A DNA stretch of 64,000 nt. It comes from Nageia nagi. Taxonomy: Eukaryota; Pinophyta. Location: the NCBI GenBank assembly GCA_050084985.1, contig JBITNC010000002.1, positions 744,001 through 808,000 on the forward strand, written 5' to 3'. Made by a program: the position numbers and the translations under genes. Of the stretch, positions 21,528 through 32,845 are shown one piece after another; within the stretch, counting starts at the first letter, position 1, and every line of letters starts with the position of its first letter. Below the pieces are notes generated by a model. The model searched no databases. It was given only the letters and a program-made list of their open reading frames with translations, and was not told where the DNA came from.

Positions 21528-23410
21528 AAGTTTTCAGGTTTAACATCATAGTGAATGATGCGTTCTTTGTATTCCTCGTGAAGATAAACCAATCCCAAGC
21601 AACCCCTAGTGCTATCTTAAACCAAGTTTTCCAGTCCTCTACCTTCCTATCATTTATCGACTTGTTACTATACCTTCCTATCATTTTTGACTTCTTACTA
21701 AATAAGAATGTATTCAGAGAGTCATTGGGCGTGTAATCATAGACCAATAACCTTTGAGATTTCTATGCATAAAATCTACATAGCCTGATCAGATTCACAT
21801 TATTTATGTTTCCAACGGTGTTGATTTCAGCATGGAACTGCTTTTCTCCTTGTCTTGTGACTTTTAATTTTTTGACGATGATGAGTGTGTTGGCTGGTAA
21901 GGTTCCTCTGAACTCCTTGTATGTGAACATCTAAATCGACATTGTAGCATCAACCTCGTTGGCTTCTTACACCCAAATAAGTAGCAAACAAGTTAGCGTA
22001 TTCTCGATTCAATCGCATCCAGCACCTCTACCTAATTGAACATGCCAAAATGGCCAAAATAATGGCGCAAGCAACAACAACTCCAACCATTAGGGTTATC
22101 TTGCTAATTTTACCTTTGGAAGAAGAAGAGCTTCCAAATGCAGATGCGACTACCCCAATGAAGATTGTTGAATATTCCTTTCATTTTGTTTCTCATGGTT
22201 AGTGAGTTTCCTCTCTAGATTTGGCAGATACTAGACATATAATTCAAAGCCTTGCAAGAGACGCTGCCTAGGCATGCTTCCTTTCAGTCATTCAATATCA
22301 TGGCGTAGAAATGATCATGTAATTATTGCCATTGGGTAGCATCACGTTCATGTTGATCAACATATTTGCGTTACTATTTTCTACATCGTAATTTAGTGGG
22401 CTCTATCGGACACAACCTCCCGACCACCACTCTGGCAAATCCCAAGCATTTTGGTCTTTGGGCTCGAACCCTTACGTATAGCTGCAGAATTGTATGTCAT
22501 TTGAATTACAGATTTCAAAAGCATTACAGATACCATATACCTCGCATTGATCTCTCGGCATCGACCAGAGAAGGTACCATCATTTTCCATCTATCGTCAT
22601 ATATAGTAGAATTTGTCCGATCGTGCCCATGACGAGACGATAAATACCATTACCTTCAAACATGAAATACACACCAGATATGGTGTTCTCCATACTGACG
22701 TTGTAAAGATCTCTAGCACCTGCCATCTCTAGAATGTTAGTGAAGACTTTAGCATCTAAAACATCGCTCTCCCAATACTGAATGGAATCATTCCAATGGA
22801 TCACAAACTATAAGGCATCTGATTGGTCCATCTCGAGAGAAAACTTTTTGGGAGCCGGATCCTTGGTGTTTCTCCAAGATATCAACTTTGACTTTCCACC
22901 CATCTTCATTTAGGGAAACCACATGTCCACAGGATGATTGAAGCTCTCCCAGACAATCCTAGATTTATTCTCCTTGACCTGCAATACAAAATTACCAGAA
23001 TCCAGTAGCACAGCCTCAGACACTGCCTTGGTCCCATTTGGAGACCACAGGGATTCTCCCTCCGCATTAAATTTAGAATACCGACCTTATTTTTTAAGGG
23101 ACTCTCTCTTTTGGCCACCCAAATGTATGCCCTCTTAGATATTTGTGCATACCAGATGCCTAGATACCAATTATTCATTCCATCGGGTTTAAAAAATCCT
23201 AATTCAAACGATCCATTTTACGAAATAAGAGTCTCATTCCCGTTGAGAGAAGCACCCAAGGAAAGATTATCAGCACCTTCCACCATGCCATACCCTCTCA
23301 TGAGCTTGCTGATTACAATAAGTACCAAAATCAGACATGGTAGTAAGCTTCCTCCCATCACGGATTCAAAGCCTAACAGATGAAAACTCCCAAAAAGCTT
23401 AACAAACACT
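21527..23410 (-). pseudogene. G-type lectin S-receptor-like kinase, degraded copy lacking the kinase C-lobe
   Basis: Homologous along most of its length to the better copy at 57581-59972, same orientation. Readable blocks: signal peptide and lectin start (LLPCLILVLIVISKLMRGYG, NLSLGASLNGNETLIS, around 23218-23360), NNWYLGIWYAQISKRAYIWV (23110-23180), S-locus-type segment with WNDSIQYWESDVLDAKVF (22740-22800), MNVMLPNGNN near 22350, and kinase N-lobe remnants ending VEDWKTWFKIALG and the start of the catalytic loop around 21545. It stops at D-V-K-P-E-N-like codons, where LINE sequence begins. Many frameshifts and stops (for example CAA to TAA after ETLIS). The activation segment and C-lobe are absent. 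Confidence 0.9.
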
Positions 23411-23980
23411 CACATTGAGTACCACAAAGAAGTTGGATCAAAGTAGGAAATCACAGTTCATTTGGTCCTACAACTACTACCTACATTTCTAGTGTGTTTA
23501 TCGATGTGCTGGTACTTAACCTTGTGATTTGTAGATCAGTGCATACTTTTCAGTTGAAAAAACTCTACAAGTCGTGCTCAACTAGCAGACATTTAACGAT
23601 GCTTACATCAAATCTTGGTGGCATACATATCCCAGCACGGTGCATGAACAAAACCTAGCAGATATTTTATTTATTTTTTTGAAGGGTTAATTTCAAAACC
23701 TCCTTTAATTTTTTGAAAGGGTTAATTTGAAGGCCTCCTTCAATTTTTTTTCCAAGGTTAATTTAAGGCCTTCTTGTTTTTCTGTTTGCATTCTATTAAA
23801 CATAAGATATTTATTCTCACAGCTAAGAAAACCGTCTCCTCCTTACCAGGTTGCATCTTCATTGATGAATATCTCATACGTACGTAGTCCCAGGAATTAG
23901 CTGTAGCTCGGAAGGCTATTATGGAGGTAAGAAATTAAGGTAAATGGATAGTGATTCAGAGCTATCGTGAAGTGATTAAG
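23411..23980. other. Region upstream of the kinase pseudogene
   Basis: No gene. Contains three degenerate tandem units of about 32-36 bp at 23673-23775, each TTTTTTGAA..GTTAATTT..GGCCTCCTT-like. The remainder is ordinary AT-rich sequence with no clear similarity to the region upstream of the other kinase copy. Confidence 0.55.
23673..23775. repeat. Three-unit degenerate tandem repeat
   Basis: Units start near 23673, 23708 and 23743 and share the core TTTTTTGAAGGGTTAATTT followed by a CCTCCTTYAA stretch; the third is shorter and more diverged. Confidence 0.6.
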
Positions 23981-23999
23981 GATAAGCCTCCTTCTAGGT

Positions 24000-25662
24000 G
24001 GCTTGAACCTTGGCCACCCTCTTCAGCTTCAGCTAAATGATGCCCTTTGGGGTTCCCTTCAGAAACTTCCATGCTCACTATCTCAGTTTGGAATTACAAT
24101 GGGATGTTATGGTCTTAACTTGGTTTAGTTCAGGATATCATTGACCAGTTATATTTGATATTCTTTTTGAGACACATGAGAGTTCTATTAAGGGGCTACC
24201 CCTCTTCTTTGGTTACACTTGGTTCTCGGCTCGCAGGTCTTCAGGTCATATAGGTTTTAGTAGCCATGGTTCAAGAGGTGTGGATTTTTTATCAGGGATC
24301 ACTTACTTTCTAGAGTACATGTAGAGGGTATTGATACACATGGCTGCTACATTTGGATCTCTCTTTCAAGGGTTCCACCTCTTAGGAGGATCTACATTGT
24401 AGGATGTTACTTCCCACTTGCGACTTCAAGCTACACTATTCAGGATGCAAGTGAGTCCCCATACCTTGACCTCTTTCCAAAAATTTCTAAATATTCTATT
24501 CAGATGGAGAGTATGTTGTTAGGTGACTTTAATGGTAGAATAGGAAATTCTCATACACAGTACTGTGATAGAAGATTTGATCCATTACACATCCATGCTC
24601 TTGATTGACCCTTATTATTTCAAATAGATTCAACAAACACAACCCCACTTGAGTTATGGCAAATTTCTTCTTCAGCTTGGTGAGTCACATTACTTCTTGA
24701 TTATTAATGGTATTTCTCAGTTCCACTATTCTCGACACTACACTTACTTCCCCCATGTTGGGGGTTCTACTATAGTAGACTACATTTTCTCCAGTCCCTC
24801 CCTTATCACACAAATTTAGTATTTTATAGTTGCACCTCATCTCCCGTTGGTTGATCATATTCACCTATCCTTCTCAATTATAACTTACTTCCCACCATCA
24901 CCTAGCACCCCTTCCACCTCTATCCCACCATGAACCACCATATTTTTTGACTCATCTTAGGATATACTCTACAACAACATTTTGAAATAGAAACTCCATG
25001 ACTTACACTCCCTACCTTTTGTGGAAGACCAAGCACTCCTTTTAGTTGATTCTCTCTTCTTCACTTCCCTCTAGGACTTCCCTCATAGGATTATCCCTCC
25101 CCCTATCTTCATCACCTAGGCTATTGTCTAACGATTACAAGGAAACTCACCTTCATCTTCTACAAGCCATTTCTATTGATCCTTCATCCCACTTTACTTT
25201 TATTCTACACCACTCCTATCATTGTCTCTTTTGAACCAAGAAACATCACTTCTTGGCCAAAAGGAGGCCAGAGATCCTCTCTTCACTTCATTCCAATCCA
25301 AAATCTTTCTGGCGCACCTTCCTACCTAAGAAATGTACCCCTACTCCATTTTCATCCAATCTTGGAAAGATTATGCATCGCACCTTTACAATATCCCTAA
25401 CCATTGCCCACCCATTCATTTCTCTCATCCCCCCACTTTAGATTTCTTCTCCCCTTACCTCATTCATAGATCCATCCAAAAGCTTAATTTCAAAAAATCT
25501 CCTAATATCAAGAACGTTCAGGCCAAATTCCTAAAGCATGGCAAGTTCACCCTGCCACCATTTATTTCCATGCTTTTCAACAATGTCATTTGTTTGGGGT
25601 TTTCTTCCTCTTGTACCTCTAACATCATCCATCCCATATTCAAAGCTAGGGACCCCAATGGA
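24000..25662 (+). mobile_element. LINE copy 2, 5' part (endonuclease to RT start)
   Basis: Plus-strand member of the same LINE family. An APE-like endonuclease starts near 24080 (SVWNYNGM), with LLGDFNGRIGNSHTQYC at about 24510-24560 and DPLHIHALD downstream, then VDYIFSS near 24775 and VDHIHLSF-like codons near 24850. The linker (TKKHHFLAKRRPEILSSLHS near 25240-25290) and RT start (FKKSPNIKNVQAKFLKH; SNIIHPIFKARDPN near 25490-25660) follow. Copia B interrupts RT at 25658-25662. Stops are frequent. The 5' boundary is uncertain, between 23.8 and 24.1 kb. Confidence 0.85.
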
Positions 25663-26140
25663 TGTTAGAATGTATAATGCATTATTGTAAAGGTTTGTAT
25701 TAAATTTTCTATGTAAGTTCACTAATAGTTATGGGTATCATTTGATACCTTATGTATTTAAGTGAATATGATAATTTAACTTATCCTACACTCCATGTCA
25801 TGAGCATGCCCTTTGGATAAAAGGATGTGCATGTTATGCTTTTGTACATTGGATAAAAGAGTGATCCAAAGAGGAATTTTGGCCTATAAATAGAAGGCTC
25901 CCTCTTTGTGATCGTACACCAATTTATGGACTAAAGTTATGCTATAGGATAGTGTTTAGGAGAAAAGTGTAGGAGGATTGTAAGAGTTCATATTTGTTAA
26001 GAAGAGAGACTAGTTAGTGGATGTACTCCTAGTTGGAGGAACCACTTACATCTTGTGTTATCTTTGTGAGATTATTTTGTGAGTTGGTTAGATGTGTATT
26101 GTGAGCTTTCATGTGATATTGGGATTTTAGAGTTGTTCTT
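25663..26140 (+). repeat. copia B 5' LTR, 3' end missing
   Basis: Matches 32846-33343 from TGTTAGAATGTATAATGC to TTAGAGTTGTTCTT, then diverges completely. The last roughly 20 bases of the LTR, the primer site and about 500 bp of AT-rich leader present in copies A and C are absent. A deletion after insertion is the simplest reading. Confidence 0.88.
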
Positions 26141-28070
26141 CCATCAAATCTTAAAATGCAAGCAAGATCGATCGACCAACAACCAAAGACTTCATAGGCC
26201 CCATATCCCTCCATAGTTCTACTTGCAGTCTCGTAATCCCTACAATCTCCTCCATCGATCTCCGTCACCCAATAGCCCCTTGCATCCTCAACTCTCCCAT
26301 TCGTAGCCCTAACATCTGGTTGAGTGGCTCTCATGACCTACTCTATGCATTGCCCCTCTCTCTCCTCTGACAGCTCTCTACGCGGCTCCCCCTCTCACTT
26401 ATGCAATTTTTTTTCACTTACTTCCTTTCTACCTACCTACATTAAATTCTTTGTGGGTGACCATATGCTTTAATTATTTTTTGAAGTTGCTCTCATAAAT
26501 ATTTTTTGTCTCCCTTGACAAGTAAACTTAGAGCATTAATGAATTTTTTAAAGTGGCATAGAGAATAAGGAAAGATTTATTATATTGAGGTCAAAGTAAA
26601 TGATAACTTATTAATTCTTTACCTTCCATTTGGAGAAGATACTGAGAAAAGTACTAAAGGATTTCTTTTTAAGGGAAGTTTTTTTTTTTTTACTTAGATA
26701 TTGTTCTTAAGTAAAAATAAGAAGGCATATTTCTAAGTAAAAATTTTAGGTCAATATTCATTAACAATTTTTTTAATGAAAATTCCTTTTACCTTCATTT
26801 AAGTAGGTAAAAATGGTAATCATAGCATTATTCTTAGTAACAATGGAGGAATTTATAGTCAATTTAAATGCTTCCTCATCATTCAAAATTGCAAATAATT
26901 AAAAGATTATTTTTTAGCATGCAAATATTTTTTTATCTAAAGTAAAGATAGTATGCTATCTCTAGGGGATAATTTTTATGTAAAAGAGGGGGAAATTGGT
27001 ATAAATATTTTACTTAAATTTTTAGTGCATGCTTCTTACTTAATTTATTGAAATGATGCATGCTTACTTAAATTTTTTAAAAGCTATGTGAATAATGAAT
27101 TTTTTTTAATGCTTAAAGCTTAATTTTTTAATGCATGCTCAATGACTTAAATTTTTTAAGGTAATGCTTAGGATTTAAAATTTTTTAAGATGCATGCGTA
27201 TGATTTAAGAATGCATGTTGAGTATTTATCCTTATGCAAAGTATGGAATGGACTTGTGCAAAATAAATGATGATGTAAAGATATCCTTTAAGGGTTGGTA
27301 AACAAAACCCATTGGACACTTAGGTTTCAAATTTTTTTGTATGGATGATGTTTTTACTTATGATCTTTTATTTCATGTTTTGCACTTTGATTTATTTGAT
27401 TATGCAAATAAAAATGTAAACATTAATATGAGGAACCCTCTAAAATGAACACATCCACACATACATTTTGTAACATAACTTGTTTGGGGAGCCATGAGGT
27501 GAGGATAGGCAGATTGGAGCCTTTAAGTTCGATGATCCGAGTGATGAAAAGTTTGTACTTCATAATTTCCCCGAAGTCCTCTGTTGGTCTAGATTTAACT
27601 CTAATAAGTGGATAGGTATGTGTGTAGTGATACCACATATCCACACATCCATTTAGAGATTATCCTAATAAGCTAGGAGGACAACTTGAAACCTAATCAA
27701 GATTAATAATTTGGTCAATCCAATAAACATCAAAACCTTAGAAAATAGCTAGTACTTCTCCTTGTGAGAGTTTATTGTTGCCCAAGGGGAACTGGTTGAG
27801 GATTAGTAGGACCTGGGCTCCTCTTATGTGGGCATCCAAGTGAAGGCCTAATTTTAGATAAGGAAATAAGCCTCAACAATGCCACTCTACATCTACGGTT
27901 CTTGAGATGAGAAATGTATTTGGGTACATGGGTTATTATTTAACATTTGCACTTGTGATTCAAATCAAGTATATCTTTAATATTAAATGTAACATGTATT
28001 ATTTACTTGATCAAAATTTAACATTTAATGTTATTTACTGAATCACATGCTTATTATTTCACATTCTTAT
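26141..28070 (+). other. copia B leader
   Basis: Noncoding. The first 260 bases (26141-26400) are GC-richer (CTCTACGCGGCTCCCCCTCTC) and unlike the GC-richer stretches of A and C. The rest is the AT-rich leader shared by the family. An antisense 73-codon ORF at 27423-27644 overlaps the block common to all three leaders but is not conserved as protein. Confidence 0.65.
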
Positions 28071-28975
28071 GTAGCAAATGAGAGAATCCTTCTTACCCAA
28101 TCACACTCTTGATGGTTCCAACTATGGGATTTGAGAACCTCGAATGAGAGCTAAATTGCAGGCAAGGAAGATTTAGCAAATAATGAATGAAAATCTTATA
28201 CCTCCTATATATAGAAAGGCACTAGAGGCTTACAACATGAAGAATGAGTTGACAACCTCCATGATTTACCATGCAATTTTAGATGATGTGCTCCTGATGA
28301 TTTTCTCTTCACCCTTAGCTAAAGAAGCATGACATAAGCTTAAGCAAATCTACCTTGGTTTAAACTTTTTAAAAAGGTTTACCATTCTTCAAAACTTTCT
28401 TCAATCTCATCAAAGGAAAAATGAAAATGTGACTATGTACTTAAACAAAATTATTGATCTAAGGACCCAACTTGTTGCTTGTGGGTGCAATTGGATCAAT
28501 GATGAGTTCATGGTCTTCATTATTCTTCAAATCCTCTCTTAAAAGTTTGAAAACTTTGTGATGGTTATGAAAATAAGGCTTGATGATGAAAAAGAAATCT
28601 TCTCCCTTAAGAACCTTTAAAGGCACCTATTGAAGCATGAAGAAACCTTTAACAATAAGGTATTAATTTTTTCTTCAAAGGATAATAACGTTGCTCTTGG
28701 AGCAACCAAAACTTCTTTCAAGAATAAATTCAACCATCAAAAGAAATCTTATCCTTATTCCTTCAAAAGATTTGAGAAAAGAGGTAATGGCTACAATAGT
28801 AGTAGGAATAATAGAAACAACAACCATAGCAGTAAAAATAATAGCAATAATAACCACTTCAAGTAAAGAGATGGAAAAAGCAAAGTAAATATTTCTTATC
28901 CTAAAAAACATTTGATGGTAATTATAACTATTATGGCATTCGAGATCACAAAGAAGTTGATTACTATAAAAAGAA
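28071..28975 (+). pseudogene. copia B gag with destroyed zinc knuckle
   Basis: Starts near 28078 (MRESFLPNHTLDGSN). Includes LEAYNMKNELTTSMIYH, an open block at 28630-28866 (NKVLIFSSKDNNVALGATKT) and an Asn-rich tract (NNRNNNHSSKNNSNNNHFK). The nucleocapsid knuckle that reads C-N-Y-C..H..C in copy A reads Y-N-Y-Y..H..Y here (28920-28965): three Cys codons have become Tyr, each a G-to-A change. RNA packaging would be lost. Confidence 0.87.
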
Positions 28976-29084
28976 AAGAGAGAAAAAGAACAAAGGTAAT
29001 GAAAATGTAAAGAACTATAAAAGAAAGAAAAATATTCATACTAGTTTTTGTTGCAGTGCTCTATTCCATATCTTGCTCTTTTTC

Positions 29085-29605
29085 ATCTAAATAGATTATT
29101 GACTCTAGTTGCACTAATCACCTATGCTTTGAAAAAGAAAAGTTTGAAAACTTTCACAAGTATAAAAAGGATGCAGTTGTGATAGATGAAAACTCTATCC
29201 TTGAATTCTAAGGAATTGGGAGTGTATTAATTCATGAAAAGGTTCTTAAAAATGTTCTTTATGTTCCTAAGTTAAGGATGAACCTTCTCTCTATAATACA
29301 AGTTGCTAGAAAATGGTACTTTTTTGAGTTTGACTCTCAACCCTAGTGCATTAAGAAAGGACTTACCACTTTGGTTAAAATATCTATGAAAGATAACCTC
29401 TACATTATGGATCAAGTTTCATCAAAGATGTATCTTACTTCTAGTGTGTGTTCTAAAGGTAATCTTTGGCACCATCATTTAGGGCACCTTAACTACAAGA
29501 GTATTCAAGTCATGAAAGATCAAGAACTTGTGAAAGGTTTACCTTCAATTTCTCCTTTAGTTGGTCTATACGAGAAGTGCATTCTTGGCAATATGTATAG
29601 ATAAA
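29085..29605 (+). pseudogene. copia B protease and pre-integrase domain
   Basis: Protease site reads IIDSSCTNHLCFE (D-S-S instead of D-S-G) at about 29093-29135. It is followed by the family's YKKDAVVIDENSILEF stretch, a Trp-to-stop change (TGG to TAG near 29344), and the pre-integrase module LWHHHLGHLNYKSIQVMKDQ with YEKCILGNMYR at 29371-29604. Confidence 0.87.
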
Positions 29606-30300
29606 AGTTTGAAAAAGATAAGGCAACAAGAGCATATCAACCTATTCAACTTGTGCATTCAAATTTGATGGGTTCAATTCAGACTAAGTCACTTAGAGGA
29701 ACATCTTATGTCTTAACCTTCATTGATTAATTTAGTAGGATGATCTTTGGATATCTACTTGAGCATAAGAATCAAACTTTTAAGAGTTTTAAGGTTTTTA
29801 AGGTCTTTGTTGAGAATCAAACTAACCTTAAAATAAAAATGTTGAGATCAGATAATGAGGGAGAATATAATAGTAATGAGTTCAATGACTATTGTACTAA
29901 TTATAGAATCAAGAGATAGTTTACAATTCCTTACACTTTTCAGTAGAATGGTGTTACCAAAAGGAAAAATAGAATAATTATGGAGATGACTAGATGCATG
30001 TTGGGTGATTTTTCTAAATTCTTATGGGGTGAAGCTGTGAGCATTGCTATTTACACCTTGAATAGATATCCCACAAATATCATTCAGAGTAAAACTCCTT
30101 TTGAGGTATTATCAAAAATAAAACTTAACATTTCTCACCTTAGGGTGTTTGATTGTGAAGCATTCTCCTACACTACTTTTGAAAAAAGGAAGAAGTTGGA
30201 TAAAAAAGCTAAAAAATGCATCTTTTTAGGTTATGATAGTTAATATAGAGGCTATAGGCTCTACTCTCCAACCTATAAAGTATTTTTCATTTCAAAGGAT
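29606..30300 (+). pseudogene. copia B integrase
   Basis: Core reads SLRGTSYVLTFID, MLRSDNEGEYNSNEFNDY (the second catalytic Asp is kept, unlike copy A) and NGVTKRKNRIIMEMTRCML; the final E position is K. The C-terminal part is open for 87 codons (29980-30243): NRYPTNIIQSKTPFEVLSKI, HLRVFDCEAFSYT and KKCIFLGYDS. Stops at several places between the blocks. Confidence 0.88.
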
Positions 30301-30589
30301 GTAAATTTCAATGAACTTCTTAATGAATCTACTTCTAATGAGGATGTTGATGATCTAGAGGACTCTTCAGTTGCTCTTAGCTGGTTGGATATTGATGTAG
30401 ATAAGTCATCTCATGAACAAAATTCTTCAACATAAAGGGTAATAAAGAGCATGACCTTGAACAAATCCTTAATTGCTAATATTGATAACAAGCATGAGCC
30501 TTCAACCTTCAAAGAAGCTTCTAAGCATGAGTGCTGGATGGAAGCCATGAAAATAGAGTATGAGGCACTTATAAAAAATAAAACTTGAG

Positions 30590-31265
30590 ACTTGGTTCCT
30601 TATTCTAATTAAAAGAATGTGATTGGTAATAAGTGGATCTACAAGGTTAAGTTCAATTTAGTTGGAGATATTGAGAAATACAAGGCAAGGTTAGTAGTTA
30701 AAAGGTTTGCTCAGAAATATAGTGTAGATTATGAGAAAAGTTTTGCTCCCATGGCAAAGATGCCTACTATAAGAGTTATTCTTGCTCTTTTTACAACTCA
30801 AGGATGGAAAGTTTTTCAAATTGAAATCAAAAGTGCATTTTTCAATGGTGAATTAGATGTGAAAATCTTCATGAATCAACTAGAAGGGTTTATTGTTAAA
30901 GGTAAATATTCCTTTATGTGTAAGCTAAAGAAGTCATTGTACGGACTTAAGCAAGCACTTAGAGCTTGGTACAGAAAGATTTCATAGTACTTTGTAGACA
31001 TTGGATTCTCCAAGTGTTTTTTTGACTCCGATCTATATGTGCTCAATCAAGGAAAAGATGTGGTCTTGATTCTCCTTTATATGGATACTCTTTTGATTAT
31101 TGGAAATAATGATGAAATTATTCAAGAGTGCATATCCAAACTTAAGGCAACATTTGAAATGATTGATCTTGATCTCTTGCACTACTATCTTGGAATGCAA
31201 GTGTATCAATATAAATATTGTACTTACCTCAATCAATCTAAGTATATATCAAACATCTTATAAAA
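30590..31265 (+). pseudogene. copia B reverse transcriptase
   Basis: Open for 122 codons (30619-30987): NKWIYKVKFNLVGDIEKYKA, LVVKRFAQKYSVDYEKSFAP and VFQIEIKSAFFNGELD, then KKSLYGLKQALRAWYRKIS. The catalytic box at 31078-31089 reads Y-M-D-T instead of Y-V-D-D, so the second aspartate is lost; copies A and C keep YVDD. Confidence 0.9.
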
Positions 31266-31365
31266 GTTTGAAATGGAAGAGTGTAAATATGTTGCAATAT
31301 TAGTCTCTCCTACAATCACTATTTCTCTAATCTCCAAATCTTAGTTAACTAATGCTATAGCTTAC

Positions 31366-31960
31366 ATGCAATTAATTAGTAGTCTTTTGTATTTGACTAT
31401 ATCTAGGTCAGATATTACCTTTACAATGAATTTGATGGCACCATCCATGCAAAAACCTTATGTTGAGCACCTCAATGCTATTAAGCAAATTTTGAGGTAT
31501 GTTGCAAGGACTAAGGATCTTGCTCTCAAGTATTCTAAGTTACCCTCATTTGCTCTCTTTAGATTCTCATATTCTTATTATGGGGGAGATAGAGATGATA
31601 GAAATTCAACCTTTATATATGTGTTTAGCATTGGTTTAGGTGCTATCTTTTGGGATTCTAAGAAGAATCCTACTATTTATCTTTTCACCATAGAAGTTGA
31701 ATATTATACCATGTCTATTGTAGCTTAGAAAGCCATTTGGCTAAGGCATCTTCTGAAAGAAATTGGGTATGAGCAAGATGGCTTATCTTTGATTTCTTTA
31801 GATAATCAATTGATTATTTCTTTAGCTAAAAATCCTATATTCTATCAAAAAATAAAACATATGGAAATCCATACCTATTTTATCAAGAAAAAGGTTCTTG
31901 ATGGCATCACACTTAGAGTATTATCCATCCACCTTGAACTCCATTGATTTGTTCACCAAG
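31366..31960 (+). pseudogene. copia B RNase H
   Basis: Open for 120 codons: MQLISSLLYLTISRSDITFT, KPYVEHLNAIKQILRYVART and YYGGDRDDRNSTFIYVFSIG (the catalytic-D region, normally A-D-W-A-G-D, is altered), then TIEVEYYTMSIVA (the E of E-A-E-Y is shifted to E-V-E-Y), and beyond a stop YQKIKHMEIHTYFIKKKVLD. Ends near LVHQASPRSSIL-like codons before the 3' untranslated region. Confidence 0.88.
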
Positions 31961-32180
31961 CCTCTCCTAGAAGCTCAATTTTGTAAGCTTAAAGATGCTC
32001 TCACATTGGTGAAGTTAACCTCAAGGGGGAGTGAAATTTGAATTCTTATGTTGAATTCATGTTTGTGAGGATAACTTCAACCTTAGGAGGATTTTGTGCT
32101 ATATAGTATTGATTTTGTTGTACACCTTCATAATAAGTTCAATCTGCATGAGAAACTTCTTGTATAAATTGGCCAATCTA

Positions 32181-32395
32181 GCACTATTTAGTTATCTATA
32201 TGTGAGTAACTCTTATGTATCTTTTGGTACTATTCAGTTATCCATATGTGAGGAACTCGTAAGTGCATACTCTATTTTTGGTTAATCTAGCACTATTCAA
32301 TTATCCATGTGTAAGGAACTCTTATGTGTCTTTTGACACTATTTAATTATCCATATGTGAGGAACTTGTATGTTCATGCTCTATTTTGTAATGAT
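32181..32395 (+). repeat. Four-unit tandem repeat in the copia 3' untranslated region
   Basis: Units share CACTATTYARTTATCCATATGTGAGGAACT, alternating a short form (about 46 bp, ending CTTTTG) and a long form (about 63 bp, ending CTCTATTTT). The same units occur near 30-170 in copy A and 40270-40440 in copy C, so the array is an ancestral part of the family. Confidence 0.75.
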
Positions 32396-32845
32396 AATCA
32401 ACACATATTTTATATACATTAGGTGACTATAAATTTTTGGCATGGCATCTTTGTGATGACTTATAGTGCACCATTGATCAGTTCATGATGGTATTTATGT
32501 GATTCATCTATCCTTATTGATATGAATATGATGCATCTAACTGATCTTGTTATTTGATTTGCTTATGACTTATAGGTTCCTTTGAGATTACAGGTTACTT
32601 ACCTCAGGTATGCAGGCTCTTGGAGACTCTTCATAACTTCTAGTTGGATGATTACTTTATGTACATTGAAATTAGTTATGGTTAATCATTGTATTTGGCA
32701 AAGTAGTGAGTCTCAAAATAAATCTTTCTTACTTCACATATATGTAAAAAGTTTTCATCTCCATTGTATTTTTTTGAATAACTCTCTTACTTTCTCTTCT
32801 TCTTCTCTTTTACTCGCTCTATCCTAATATTGCATTAAGGGGGAG

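Noticed and set aside
27423-27644. Antisense 73-codon ORF in the copia B leader, with counterparts at 16855-17060 and 44274-44480
   Set aside because: The block is shared by all three leaders without large indels, but the differences are mostly amino-acid changing and copies A and C have stops, so it is conserved as element DNA, not as protein.
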